Below the pieces are notes generated by a model. It was given only the letters and a program-made list of their open reading frames with translations, did not search any database and had not been told where the DNA came from. A stretch of DNA of 64,000 bases, from positions 27,736 to 91,735 of the forward strand of contig CAJQUN010001205.1 of assembly GCA_907163345.1 (NCBI GenBank). The letters run 5' to 3'. Origin of the DNA: Haberlea rhodopensis (Eukaryota; Streptophyta; Magnoliopsida; Lamiales; Gesneriaceae). Positions 34,120 through 44,680 of this stretch are shown here, piece by piece. The stretch's first letter is position 1, and each line of letters opens with the position of its first letter. The position numbers and the translations under genes were made by a program.

Positions 34120-36300
34120 TATATTGTGGTAAATGATATATAACATATACCATTATTAATAATTGTATAGAGTTTTTGATTTAACTTAAGATTTTGATTA
34201 CGATAATTACATTCGCTTTTACATATTGATGCTTTTCGTAACAATTTATATTATTCTTTATAGACACTATATAATAGTCATGAACGAATTCAAACTCAAA
34301 TCCAAGAATATTGCTAATAAAAAAATTTACCTACGACAGTTGGGGGGTCATATTGCAATTAGACGATCGATGTCTCGCATGTGACAAGCTAAAATATAAA
34401 CAATTCCTTAATAACTTACGTAAAATTTTGAAAAAATGAAAAATAAAATAAAACATATTTGTCATAAAATCACAAAATTTAGCAATTATATAATATAATA
34501 CCTATCCTTATATATCAACCACTTCATTGACCCATTAACTCAACCACGAGAAATACCAAAATATTACTGATAAGTAAATAAAAGGAAATTGAAACCCCTA
34601 ATCATCTCAACTCAATTCAATAACTCAGTATTGAATATTACTGATAATCTTGTATATTGATGTTAATATCAAGAGAATTAGGGTCTGGAAATAAAAGTAA
34701 AAAAAAAATTATTTAAATATTAATATTATATTATTATTATAATAGTGGATAATACACATAAAATTTACCTTAAATATAATTATATTATAATAATGTATAT
34801 TTTGGATGGATCCCAAAATTATATATTATATATAATAAAGAACTTAACATATTTGAGAAATCAATTTCAAATAAGTGATGGGCCACCAATAATATTGGCA
34901 GCCCATTAATGACATCAAGCGATCATTCATTATATTATTAATTATTATTAACTATTTAATTATATATAATAAATAATATTATTTATTATTAATTTTTTTA
35001 ATTAATATATATATGATTAATAAATAATAATTAAATAATTATATATTATTATTAATTATATATATTATTACTATATATTTAAATATGTATATTTAATTAA
35101 AAATTAATTTATCAAAAATTATTTTTTACATCCCTTTAAATTATACCTCTTACATCCATTTAAATTATATTTTGATCTCTAAAAAAATTGTTGGCCTTCA
35201 ATCGTAGCTGACGACCCCTAGATAAAAAAAAAACTCTAGAATTAACACTCATTTTTTATAAAATATATAATTTTATAAATATTATATATAAAATAAAATA
35301 AAACTTAATTTCAATTTTATCTAATCCCCAAATGTTAACGATCCCTCTATTAATATTATTTTTTGTAATAATTATTTAATAAATAAAGTAATTATATTAT
35401 TATTAATTTACTAAATACTATTTATATTATATTATTTATAATTTATATAATTAAAATAATTTAATTAAAGAAATTTAAAACTAACAAAAAAAAATGAGGG
35501 GCCACCAATTTTGTGAGTGGCCGCCTGTACAATAGGCGGCCACTCACAAATGTTTAGCCGTCATCTCCTTTGGCGTTTTAGAGTAGTTTTGCAAATATTT
35601 TAAAAATATTTTTGAATTATTTTTATAAAAAACCATGAACGACGCATATCGTGGCGGGGTGGTCCCAGGTGAAATGACCTTTGTTCATCTCATATGCAAC
35701 TTGTGACTTATAGTCATTGCGTGGTCGTATATTTCTTTGCCCTTATTATGAACATCTGAACCTCTAATCTTTGTATTTCTTTTACCAATTTCCGATGCAC
35801 GCATACACATGGTTTTTTATTCATAAATTTTAGGTACAATTTTTTTAGTAGGATGAGAATTTGGTAAAAATTGTAATGAAATTATAGATATAGAATTGAT
35901 TGCATGTATCATTATATTATTGGTAAAAATCATATCTTTGTTAGTTATGCTAATTTTCTTGCGCAAAGAAAATGATGGCTTGTTGAAAGATGTGTATTTT
36001 GAAGTATAAACGAAGTTTGATTCTTGGGAAACTTTCAATATAAAAAAAATTCCGGAGGGATTTGACTTTGAACTCTATAATCAGAATGATATAAACAGGA
36101 GTCTTGGTCCTAAGACATCTTGCATCTCCTTCAAAGATTCTTCTTTTAGGTCCTTTGGATTCATGGTCTGCCAAGTAAGCTAGTCAAGTGCCTTTAACTG
36201 AAAGTAAGAGTTAAGTGGTCACGAGCACAAGTCATACCTTCAGTTAGTAGAGAGTAGTCTTTTGACTTAGTAAAAAACCTTTTTTTTTATTCCTACGAAT
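34120..36300. other. Extremely AT-rich non-coding stretch
   Basis: From about 34430 to 35480 it is almost entirely A and T, with runs of AATTATTATT and TATATAAT. No coding region is seen. The stretch ends at a perfect hairpin (35510). Such DNA could act as a matrix attachment region or be old transposon debris. Confidence 0.6.
35510..35550. repeat. Perfect 17-bp inverted repeat, 7-nt loop
   Basis: TTTGTGAGTGGCCGCCT, then GTACAAT, then the exact reverse complement AGGCGGCCACTCACAAA. It is GC-rich inside AT-rich DNA. It may be the end structure of an unknown element; nearby GGGGCCACCAATTTTGTGAG suggests further degenerate symmetry. Confidence 0.92.
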
Positions 36301-36355
36301 AGAACAAGAAGAGGTATATCTACACCATTTATGATGATAGCTTTGTGAGTTTCAG

Positions 36356-36466
36356 TACAGAGGCATGTTTCATGCTTTATCTATTGTGCTTCACGATGAA
36401 GGTGTCCGTGCTTTATACAAGGATTGGCTTTCTTCTGTCATTGGTGTAGTAATCCTGATATTCTTA
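36356..36466 (+). pseudogene. Mitochondrial carrier (adenine-nucleotide carrier-like) exon fragment
   Basis: After TTTCAG the sequence encodes YRGMFHALSIVLHDEGVRAL followed by YKDWLSSVIGVV. This matches the third repeat of plant mitochondrial solute carriers, closest in memory to the ADNT1-like adenylate carriers (normally YRGWLPSVIGVxPY). The intron acceptor appears kept. The conserved Pro of LPSVIGV and the downstream helix are absent, and I find no neighbouring exons. This is a dead fragment, perhaps carried here by a transposon. Confidence 0.62.
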
Positions 36467-36802
36467 TTTAATTTTAGTATCTGCTGGTTACTATGATACT
36501 CGTCGGTGTTCCTTTTTCTGGTCATGATGAAGTGAAGTGACAATAAAAAGTGTTGTTTTCTCCATAAAGAAACTCAATGGCCAGATACACATTTTGTTCA
36601 CACCTTGAAAGATAACAGATTTATAACCATCATTGCACTTGACTGACTATCTGAGGCATTTACTTGCGTTTATCATTATTTTATGTATATCAACTAAAGT
36701 GATTATTGGCACCGTATAGACATGGTGTCAAAGTAACTAGTAAAGTTAGCATAGTGGATTGAAGATGATATTTTGTGGTATTCTAGGTTTACAAATTTTT
36801 AT

Positions 36803-36885
36803 TGAGAAAGTATATGTTTTATTATTATTATTGTTGTTGTTGTTAAAAGTATATGTTTTATTATTATTATTTTTATTATTATATT
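36803..36885. repeat. Short duplication with ATT/GTT trinucleotide runs
   Basis: AAGTATATGTTTTATTATTA occurs twice (36808 and 36848), each followed by ATT or GTT repeats. Confidence 0.85.
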
Positions 36886-37257
36886 CTAACGTATTTCTTT
36901 ATATTTTAAAAACTATTATCAGTACCTATACCCGACGACGGGTCTTAGGAATCATAGAATCGAACTGGAATCATCTCTCAAAATTCAAAATCAAAACTTC
37001 AGATTTTGATTCCAAAACCATTAATTTACCGCGATTCCGGCAAGATATTGTAATATATAGACACCTTAAATCGGCTAATTAACTATAAATTAAATTTAGC
37101 CTTTTATTTTATTTTTTTTAATAAAAACTAAATAATTAATATTATTATTATATAATATAATTGTTGATAAACAATTATTTGAACTATTCAATATCGTTAT
37201 TTTTTTTAAGCCTACAAATTCAACGAAATTGTTGAAAGGAGGCTTGGAGAATGGAAA

Positions 37258-37305
37258 ATGGCAACAGCAGCAGCAGCAGCATCTTCTACATTTTTTTTTC
37301 TCAAG
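37258..37305 (+). pseudogene. Possible short first exon (poly-Ala leader)
   Basis: ATGGCAACAGCAGCAGCAGC opens a 16-codon frame (MATAAAAASSTFFFLK) ending at a good donor, TCAAG|GTAATT. It could be the first exon of the locus at 37722, or simply a CAG-repeat-containing 5' region. Very short, so low confidence. Confidence 0.25.
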
Positions 37306-37721
37306 GTAATTTCACTACTCTTGCTTCGATTTTACTACTACACTGTTAGGGTTCCATACTTTAGGTGTATATGCTCATATTCTAATTCCGGTTTTCTACA
37401 AAATTAAATGTACAATTAGTGAAAATAGGGCAATTAGTGATTTTGTGAAATGCGCCCACGTCCAGAGAAATTACGATCAGGATTATTTCTGCAAATGGTG
37501 GCTTCAGGAAAGCGCTGAAAGGAGTTATATTTAACGTTTAGTTTTGGATTTGTTTATGTCGTTTGGGATCATGGACATATTTCTTTGATTTGAAACAATT
37601 TAGGTTGTTAATCCTTTGTTTACTGAAGATGCAGTATCCTTGATTAAAGGATTTCTGCGGCTAAACTGTTGTGGCATGATATATTGGCCTCCTAATTTTA
37701 TTGTATCGGTGAACTTGCAAA

Positions 37722-38718
37722 ATGTCTAATGGAGATGTTAGAAGAGTCTCAGTACATGAAATACAGCTTGTAAGTTTCTATTACATTTGAATAATTTCAT
37801 TGCATTTGTGATTTCTTTCTATATTTTGGTAAACTGGGCTCAAATTTTGGGAAGAGATGGATAGATATATCCAGGCATCTGCTTTCAATTATTGTGTCAA
37901 AGATAAACATGACTGTGGATGTACAATAGCATGTGGATGAGCATGACAATAATATGTTTTGGTTGTGACGCTAAAAGTGAATATTTTTTAAATATTTCAC
38001 CTGAAATCCCAACACAAATCATCGTGCTACACTATCATCAATTGTATTCTGAATTATATTAATTGTTTCGTATCCAGTCCTAATAAAAGCTATATTCTTG
38101 AATCAGTACAATCTTGAAATATCTGATATATGATAGATCCCTATGACTGATAATGGAAATTGGAGCCAAAGCTACAGATTAAGTAACTTTTAGAACTGAA
38201 AGGACATGCATAGTGTGGTCATACTTTTAGAAGAATCTGGATTATTACTTCTTTTCTCTGTGATATAGGAGTTTCGTTTGCAATGCCAATGAGATGTGGA
38301 ATTTCAGAAGTTGCAAATGTTTAAGTATTGATGCACATAATAATGCATTTTCTCTAATAAGCAGCTGAAGTTACTGCATGAACAATCTAAAACATTTCTT
38401 CTGAATGGAAGGTAGAGGAATTGTTTGGGCAGAAAATTTAATTACACCAAGGTAGAGGAATTGTTTCGTTTGTGAATTCTTTTCACCTGCTCTGTTCTGT
38501 AATCTAGAATGGTTTTGTCTAGTCAGGCTTGATCATCGAATTTAACCGATAATAATTGTTATTAAAAAGTGTAGTCATTTTTGCAAACCTCGTGTTTTCT
38601 CTCTGGTATCAGGTTCAAAATCTAATTGAAAGGTGCCTTCAGCTTTACATGAGTCAGGATGAAGTTGTGTGTACCCTGTTACATCAGGCAAAAATTGAGC
38701 CCGGTTTCACTGAACTTT
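37722..38718 (+). pseudogene. TIGR01589 (plant protein 1589 family) gene, 5' two exons only
   Basis: Exon 37722-37769 encodes MSNGDVRRVSVHEIQL and ends at CAGCTT|GTAAGT. Exon 38613-38718, entered at TATCAG|GTT, encodes VQNLIERCLQLYMSQDEVVC then TLLHQAKIEPGFTEL. This is the hallmark of the plant-specific TIGR01589 domain, whose function is unknown. The expected next exon (WQKLEEEN...FF-Y) is not found; a GT at 38719 could be its donor. Either the 3' half was lost or replaced, or the next exon is too diverged to see. Confidence 0.72.
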
Positions 38719-39205
38719 GTACTTACATTTTCCATGCTTCTTGTCACATGTATGTGTGCTGTGCAGGCTATATGCCTTGCAGTTGTGGTGAGAGTAGTTG
38801 CCCCGAATTTTGTCTTGCCATCATTTGTTCTCTGTTTTTTCACATGATAATTAAATGTTATTGAAGGACAATGTTAAATTGATATTCCTGTTAGTTGTAC
38901 ATCTTGTTAACTAGGGTGCATAAGGAATTATAGTCACTCTCTGGTACACTTTATCTTATTTTTATGATCAAATATGAACAAGTTGGAATCATAAACTTAT
39001 GTCACTGAGCTGTTGTTATTCCTGAATGATGTTATTATTTGATCAAGGATTTAGGTTGAACGGATATTCCTGAATGATGATTTGATCTTATGGTGATCTT
39101 GTACTGTTTGCTCTTTTGTTTATATTGTTTATTAATTTGATGCAATTTATGTTAGCTTGCTTCAATGCAATTTTTACTGGCTTGCATCTTGTTTCATTCC
39201 TCCAG

Positions 39206-39313
39206 ATAACTATTATTAGTGATATCACTCCTGCTTATGTGATCCCAAAGCTTGAAAAGAGTCAAGAAACACTAGATAGTATGTGTGAACTACTCGGTAG
39301 AGGTCCAAGATGA
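39206..39313 (+). pseudogene. Exon-like fragment after a consensus splice acceptor
   Basis: Pyrimidine-rich TTTCATTCCTCCAG precedes a frame encoding ITIISDITPAYVIPKLEKSQ, ending in LLGRGPR and a stop. It could be the last exon of the truncated TIGR01589 locus, but the phase does not match the 38718 donor and the sequence is not part of that domain. Family unknown. Confidence 0.25.
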
Positions 39314-39555
39314 TGATTTTGATAGTTTGTGCCAACTACCTGAAAAGCTTGTAATGATTTTGATAGTTGTAATGACTTTTTTATTCAACTTGAGTTTAGT
39401 TTTACTAGTTTTTGTAATTTGTGCTTTAATATTTGATAGAATTTTGTGACAGGTTCATGAATTTAAGTTAATACAGATGCTTGCTTTTATTTATTGGTTT
39501 TTATATGTAAAATGAAAAAAAAAAAACTTTTAAGTTATTGTGATGCAATTTGTTG

Positions 39556-39870
39556 TAGTGTGTGAAATATATATAGTGACACTAAAAAGCGTCACAAACG
39601 GTGGTTATAGTGACGCTTCTGTTTTTAGTGACGCTTGTTTAAAGCGTCACATATGTGAGTGTTTCAATATGTATGTAGGTTATAGTGGCGTTTTAGAGCG
39701 ACACAAATGCTATTTTTCGTGACGCTTTCAAGCGTCACTATAACCTACATACCTATTGAAACACCTACCTACGTGACGCTTTAAGCAAGTGTCATTAAAA
39801 GTACAAGCGTCATTACAAGCACATTTCGTGACGCTTTTTAGCGTCATTAAAGCCGATTTTTCTAGTAGTG
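39556..39870. mobile_element. Foldback element with GTGACGCT motifs (CACTA-like end)
   Basis: Two arms (about 39572-39690 and 39730-39866) are inverted copies of each other. Each carries repeated GTGACGCT/AGCGTCAC words and GTATGTAGGTTATAGTG. The right terminus reads CACTACTAGAAAAATCGG on the minus strand, a CACTA-type start; the left terminus is degraded. No coding capacity. Matching open frames on opposite strands are a result of the symmetry. Confidence 0.8.
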
Positions 39871-40499
39871 CCAACCGGTTCCGATGCATACCTACGAGGA
39901 ACCAGACCAATCTAGATCTGGTTCCATGGATAATCTCACGGAACCACACCGATCCGTCATTCCCGAACTAATCTTGGAAAGTGTCCAACAAAGTAGTTCC
40001 ATTTCAAGAGGAAGGAAGCAAAAGATTGGTATGAAAAGTTCTTAATGTTAATTGAGTAAATACAGACATTTGTGGGCTCGATGATTCTGTATAAAACATT
40101 TGGCTTTTTTTTTTTTTTACTTTTCAGGTTCGGTTATGGTTCCAAACCGAGGACCGACACAGGTAGTCCATCGGTTCCAGGCATGAAGAACCGCACCAAT
40201 CTGTTTCATATATGAATCGATGCCGACCGACGAAACCGGGTCAAATTATAGATGTCAAACTGGGTCGTGCCGGGATCTTTATTTTCGCCACGCCCGTGGC
40301 ACGAGGCATGGCCCAAATCATATTTTTAAATTGTTTTTTTTGTTTATTTACTTTTTTTTTGTTAATTTTCCTTATATAAATATAATAATATTGTAAAAAT
40401 ATAGATTAGCACAATATATTTGCAAAATAAAAATTTATTGACTAGAAATTGAAAAACTACAAATTACATTTAACAAAACAACATTTTACTTTTTCTTTA

Positions 40500-40800
40500 T
40501 TTTCATCCGAAGAAACATCATGTCCTCCCAAACTTTGTAAGCGACTATCAGCATCCAACCAATCCTTTAAAAGAATACACATCTCCCCAGTGTTTGGTTT
40601 CATTCTACTTCTTTTTTTCATCAATGACTCTTCCACCTGCACTAAAACAAGACTCCGATGGAACTGTGGATATCGGAGGAGTTAGTAGATCCCGCACCAT
40701 TATGGTAAGTACAGGCCAAAGTCTAGCATTGTCTTTCCGCCATGCCAAAACATCAAAAGTTTCTAATTCTTGGTCACTGAAATTTATGATTTTGGTTTAG
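40500..40800 (-). pseudogene. hAT transposase C-terminal dimerisation domain, decayed
   Basis: On the minus strand: ETFDVLAWRKDNARLWPVLT, then VRDLLTPPISTVPSESCFSA, then GGRVIDE, the classical hAT C-terminal dimerisation block. A frame change follows in a run of A (about 40615), after which RSRMKPNTGEMCILLKDWLD continues. Serine-rich remains of the upstream part extend to about 41030. The catalytic region is not recognisable, so no active enzyme is made. Confidence 0.82.
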
Positions 40801-41487
40801 ATAAACTGAAGCTCAGTAAATGAAGATGTATTAGAACTAGAACTAGAAGAAGAGGAAGTAGTGTCTTGTCTTCTCCTTAACATTGTCCACACAAAACCCT
40901 TACTACTACTAGCACCACTACTACATCTTTCTCTTACTGGAATTGATCTAGAATTATGTAACGAATCATATAAAGAAAACAAAGCAAACAAACATTTATA
41001 AATGACATGTAACACCAGAAGAAGCATATGCATAATCTTTTTTTACATTTTTTACAAACTGCCCTTGATTCCTTTCCCTCAACATTTTCTACATCGAATA
41101 GTTGTCATACATTACTAGTTCTTTTTTTTGAAGTTCTTTCTTCATTTCTTGAAATTGATCGATTTCATTATCATAATTCACATTATAAGATGAATCGGTC
41201 ATTATATATATATATATAGCCTATAATTATCTAATGCAACAAATATAAAAGTTACCAAATATTTGCTAGGAGGAGTATTGGCTTTATTGCTTGTGCTTGT
41301 ATTGGCAAACGTAAGACAGACTTCTTTCTTCTTGTGAACAAATTGAGAGTATAGCGTTTCAAGTATATAGAGCTTACAGATTGTGAGGATAAAATGTTTT
41401 CTCAACACACACCTATATATAACAACCAAAAACGAAAAGTTTGTTTTTAAAAAAACCCTTGTACAACATTTTTTTTACCGTTTGCCA

Positions 41488-41598
41488 TCGTCGATCGATC
41501 GCCAGTTATGTGGCGATCGATCGCCAAGCCCGTGTATAGCCTACTGCCACTCGACGATCGATCGCCAAGCACTACTGCCACTCGGCGATCGATCTCCA
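41488..41598. repeat. GCGATCGATCGC palindrome cluster inside a hAT element
   Basis: Four copies (TCGATCGATCGCC, GGCGATCGATCGCC, ACGATCGATCGCC, GGCGATCGATCTCC) in 111 bp, near the right end of the hAT remnant. No LTR sequence is visible around it. Confidence 0.9.
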
Positions 41599-41765
41599 AT
41601 TATTAATTTTTTTAAAAAAACACATCTACAGTGTCGTGTCGTGCCCTTGCCGGCCTACGAGCTGGCACCTCTTGGCCCGGCACGGCCATGTTCCGGGCTT
41701 CTGTAGCAAAACGGGTCGTGCCGTGCCGCTTCGCGTCATGCTGTCCATTTCGTTTGACATTTCTA

Positions 41766-42742
41766 GGTAAAACCGATTCGGTTCTGAACTAGCTCCATGC
41801 AGAGGCGTATCTATGATATTTTGACAGGGGGCTGTACACTAAAAAATTAAGCTTCTCGAATGTGTGTTTTTAAGTTTTTTAATATTAGATTTCTTAAAAT
41901 GTGAACAAAATAAATTTGAAATCAATATAACATTTTCAATACAATATAAAAATCATGTGTAGACCAGATGATGCTCCAAAAGACAGGTGAATGAAATAAA
42001 CACTACTTTAATTGTAATCTTCGATTTTTTTACTAGATCAAACCTATCAATTATGTGCTCTAATATTCGTACTCCATTTTGTTGCGAATGATGTCTTAAA
42101 AAGTTTTATTCCTGAAATGTCCATCCCAACATATTATCCTAACCTCATTTTATTTATCACATGGATATCGCCAAATTCTAATTCGTTTACCAAGATCTCA
42201 TTCATAATATGGATTATTCCCTTCTACTTGTATTCAGAGTAACTTCATTGTCAAGTTTGAATTTTTTGGTTTCCAATGTAGATCTTGAACTTTGACGGAG
42301 GGGGGAGCGTTTGAATTTGATAATTGCTCCCTATTTTTCTGGTTGTTCTTTTTGACATTTTAATTCACTTATAAATAAAAAATTCCTTTACTAATTGACC
42401 TAAATGTAGGCTGGTTTTAACTATAATACTCTTAAGTCTCTAGATTTCATGGCAAACTAGATCAACTTAATGTAGAATTCACATAATGCCAGTTGCCACC
42501 ATTCTTTTCGACTTTCTTAATTAGAACAGAAAACTATATTAGAGTCACGGTCCAATAATATTCCACAATTCTAGTATCAGAAGTTTTACCCTCACCTCAA
42601 TCAGTTTAACTTCCGGAGCTGGGCCTTAAGATAATCAGCTCTCATATTTATTAGCCAGAAATCCCAGGACCAAATCAAGAAACAGGCATCAAAATATTAA
42701 TTATACTCAAACGATGACACTCAAGTTCACCACATTTGCAAC
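41766..42742. other. Non-coding; possible second CAG-GGCGTA element start
   Basis: CAGAGGCGTATCTATG at 41805 followed by GACAGGGGGCTG resembles the left end of the element at 20957. I cannot place its right end (a GGAGGGGGGAGCG at about 42297 is a candidate). The remainder reads like intron sequence next to the exostosin exon. Confidence 0.35.
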
Positions 42743-42963
42743 CTTGTCAGGATTTTGTTTCGCCAAGTTCTATTAATTGTATACGACCAACTTTTCCTTG
42801 TGCTCGACCTAAATAATTAGCCAAATAGTTCCTCCTTGATAAAGGTACAGGGTCAACCAGTCTAGCCTTGGTTGCAGTCACCCCATCATCAACATTTCCA
42901 GGAATGATTATATCTTTCCATGTATTGAAAGTGCTGATGTCTCGCTTATCCGTGCGGTCTCCC
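42743..42963 (-). pseudogene. Exostosin-family (GT47) glycosyltransferase exon, frameshifted
   Basis: The minus strand encodes GDRTDKRDISTFNTWKDIII, PGNVDDGVTATKARLVDPVP and LSRRNYLANYLGRAQGKVGR then IQLIEL. This is an internal segment of plant exostosin-like arabinosyl/galactosyltransferases, closest in memory to the extensin arabinosyltransferase ExAD type. The exon is entered at ATGCAG|GG. After IQLIEL an extra G (near 42763) shifts the frame into a stop; without the shift the frame would reach a GACAAG|GT donor. No other exon was found nearby. Golgi location applies to intact family members only. Confidence 0.72.
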
Positions 42964-44179
42964 TGCATATACGACCATCATCCATTTTTCACATAAGATG
43001 TTAAAATTAGAAAAGAAATTCAACTAAGGAAACATAAATGCAAGACGAACCAAAGACCAAATTACTTGGAATATGGTAAATGGAACCCAGTATAAGATGC
43101 ATTAAAAAAATAATAATAATAAGTGTTCGTGGGGGAAAAAGACAAATTTTGGGCAAAAAATTGAATGCCACAAGGTCCCTAATTCCGCACTTTATTCTGC
43201 AAATGCTGAGGAACGTGTATGATTATGTAGCATGAAAAAGAATTTTGAAGCCTCTACTAACGTAACTTCACAGTAAGTTGTGTTATAAAATCACTTTGCA
43301 TACGATAATGTTAAGGATATGTTAAGGATGACTAACGTAACTATGTTAAGTTGTGTGATATAACCATGAGCTTTAAATACAATGATGTTCAGTGTAGAGT
43401 ATATGTCTACTTATTCAATGGTACAACAGTTGAAGCTATAGGAATATGAGTATGATGTGTATCTTAGGAATTAGCGAGCAAAAATAACAAATGACTTTAT
43501 AATATAAATGTCGAGACGGGATTTGGAATCTGCTTCCTTAAGACAATATTGTCCCGCTACGATGCTAACAATTCAATTGATAATTTATCTCCTAAGATAC
43601 AACGATTATGATTTGTGATAGGAGTATTCCAAATCACAAATTCATTAAATACAAACGTTTAAAAGCATTCAACAAGAACAATGATGAAATGATCTAAATG
43701 CTCAAGTTTTATCACAAAACTTTGCATTGATTTTCGAAAATCTCATTTTAAACAAGTGAGTGAATAGTATAGTTATAGTATACCAATATAGTTATAGTAT
43801 ATCAATAGATATGTCCAAAAGCACACCATTTGGAGGCACCATATCATGAAAAATGCACCCGAACGACAATGGACTCGACATTTTGATCTTATTGAGGATG
43901 AACTCTACATTTTGATCGTATTGCTTGCTCGGGGACGATCAAGTCTAAGTTTGGGGGAGTTGATAAGTGTGAATTTTACACTTATCTTGATATGGTTTTA
44001 TATTGATTTTCGTGTTGATTCCTGGACGATTTTACGCTTTTTGGTATATATTTGTGTATTTCAGGAATCTAGGTCCAAGTGCATAAAAGTGGAGGAAACG
44101 AGCTAAAAATGTTGAAAAATGACCAAACCTAGCACGTTGAAGAAGGACCAGAATCTCAAAGTGTGAAGATTTTGAACTC

Positions 44180-44386
44180 GGCGATCGATCATGATCATCA
44201 CGACGATCGATAGCGGAGCTGCTACTCGAAGAACCACACAGATCATATTGGCGATCGAGCGGCCCTCAGCCGCGATCGATCGCCACCATCCAGAAGAATT
44301 CCGCGATCATTCGCGGATATGAAAAGTTTGGTTATCAATTCCAGAAAGATATGGCGATCGATGGGAAATTACGGCGATCGATCGCC
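44180..44386. repeat. GCGATCGATCGC palindrome cluster (third LTR)
   Basis: About six full or partial copies (44180, 44214, 44250, 44271, 44353, 44373), mixed with shorter palindromes such as CCGCGATCATTCGCGG. It lies 219-425 bp from the LTR start. Confidence 0.88.
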
Positions 44387-44456
44387 ACGCAGAATTTTCA
44401 GAAAAAATACCTTTTTGAGTTTGGTCCAATTAGGACACTTCCATCCAACTCCTCTC

Positions 44457-44466
44457 TTATATATAT
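44457..44466 (+). promoter_or_regulatory. TATA box of the third LTR
   Basis: TTATATATAT in the context CTCCTCTCTTATATATATCAG, about 70 bp downstream of the palindrome cluster. Promoter role inferred from position in the LTR. Confidence 0.55.
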
Positions 44467-44680
44467 CAGAGCTAGGGCACGAAAATAGGTTGTTGAACAC
44501 CTTATTCCACACCACATAACAGCCTTTTCATCCTCCTCCATCATACACACACCATATATTCTGAATTGCATTGCCATATCTAATGTTAATTAATGCATAC
44601 TGAATTCTGGAAACATGAATGCGTGAGTTGTGATTTCATATTGCTAATTTTTTTATGATTATGAGCTAAAGAATTGGACT

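Larger units (their letters stand above)
40247..41765 (-). mobile_element. hAT transposon remnant
   Basis: Terminal repeats TATAGATGTCAAAC (left) and TAGAAATGTCAAAC (right, minus strand) are flanked by GGTCAAAT and GGTAAAAC, which agree at 6 of 8 positions. Subterminal GGGTCGTGCCG-type words are usual for plant hATs. The interior holds a decayed transposase 3' end and a palindrome cluster. The flanking AACCGGTTCCG-rich sequence (39871-40246 and 41766-41800) looks like the split ends of another, older element. Confidence 0.72.
43847..44680 (+). mobile_element. 3' end and partial LTR of a gypsy-type element
   Basis: GCTCGGGGACGATCAAG, then a polypurine tract TCTAAGTTTGGGGGAGT (43944-43960), then an LTR start TGATAAGTGTGAATTTTACA. 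This arrangement is common at the 3' ends of plant gypsy elements. The LTR carries a palindrome cluster and a TATA box. It fades out around 44680 without a recognisable CA end. No pol lies upstream. Confidence 0.68.

Noticed and set aside
39540..39971. Mirror-image open frames on both strands (DACLKRH motif)
   Set aside because: They are the two arms of the foldback element.
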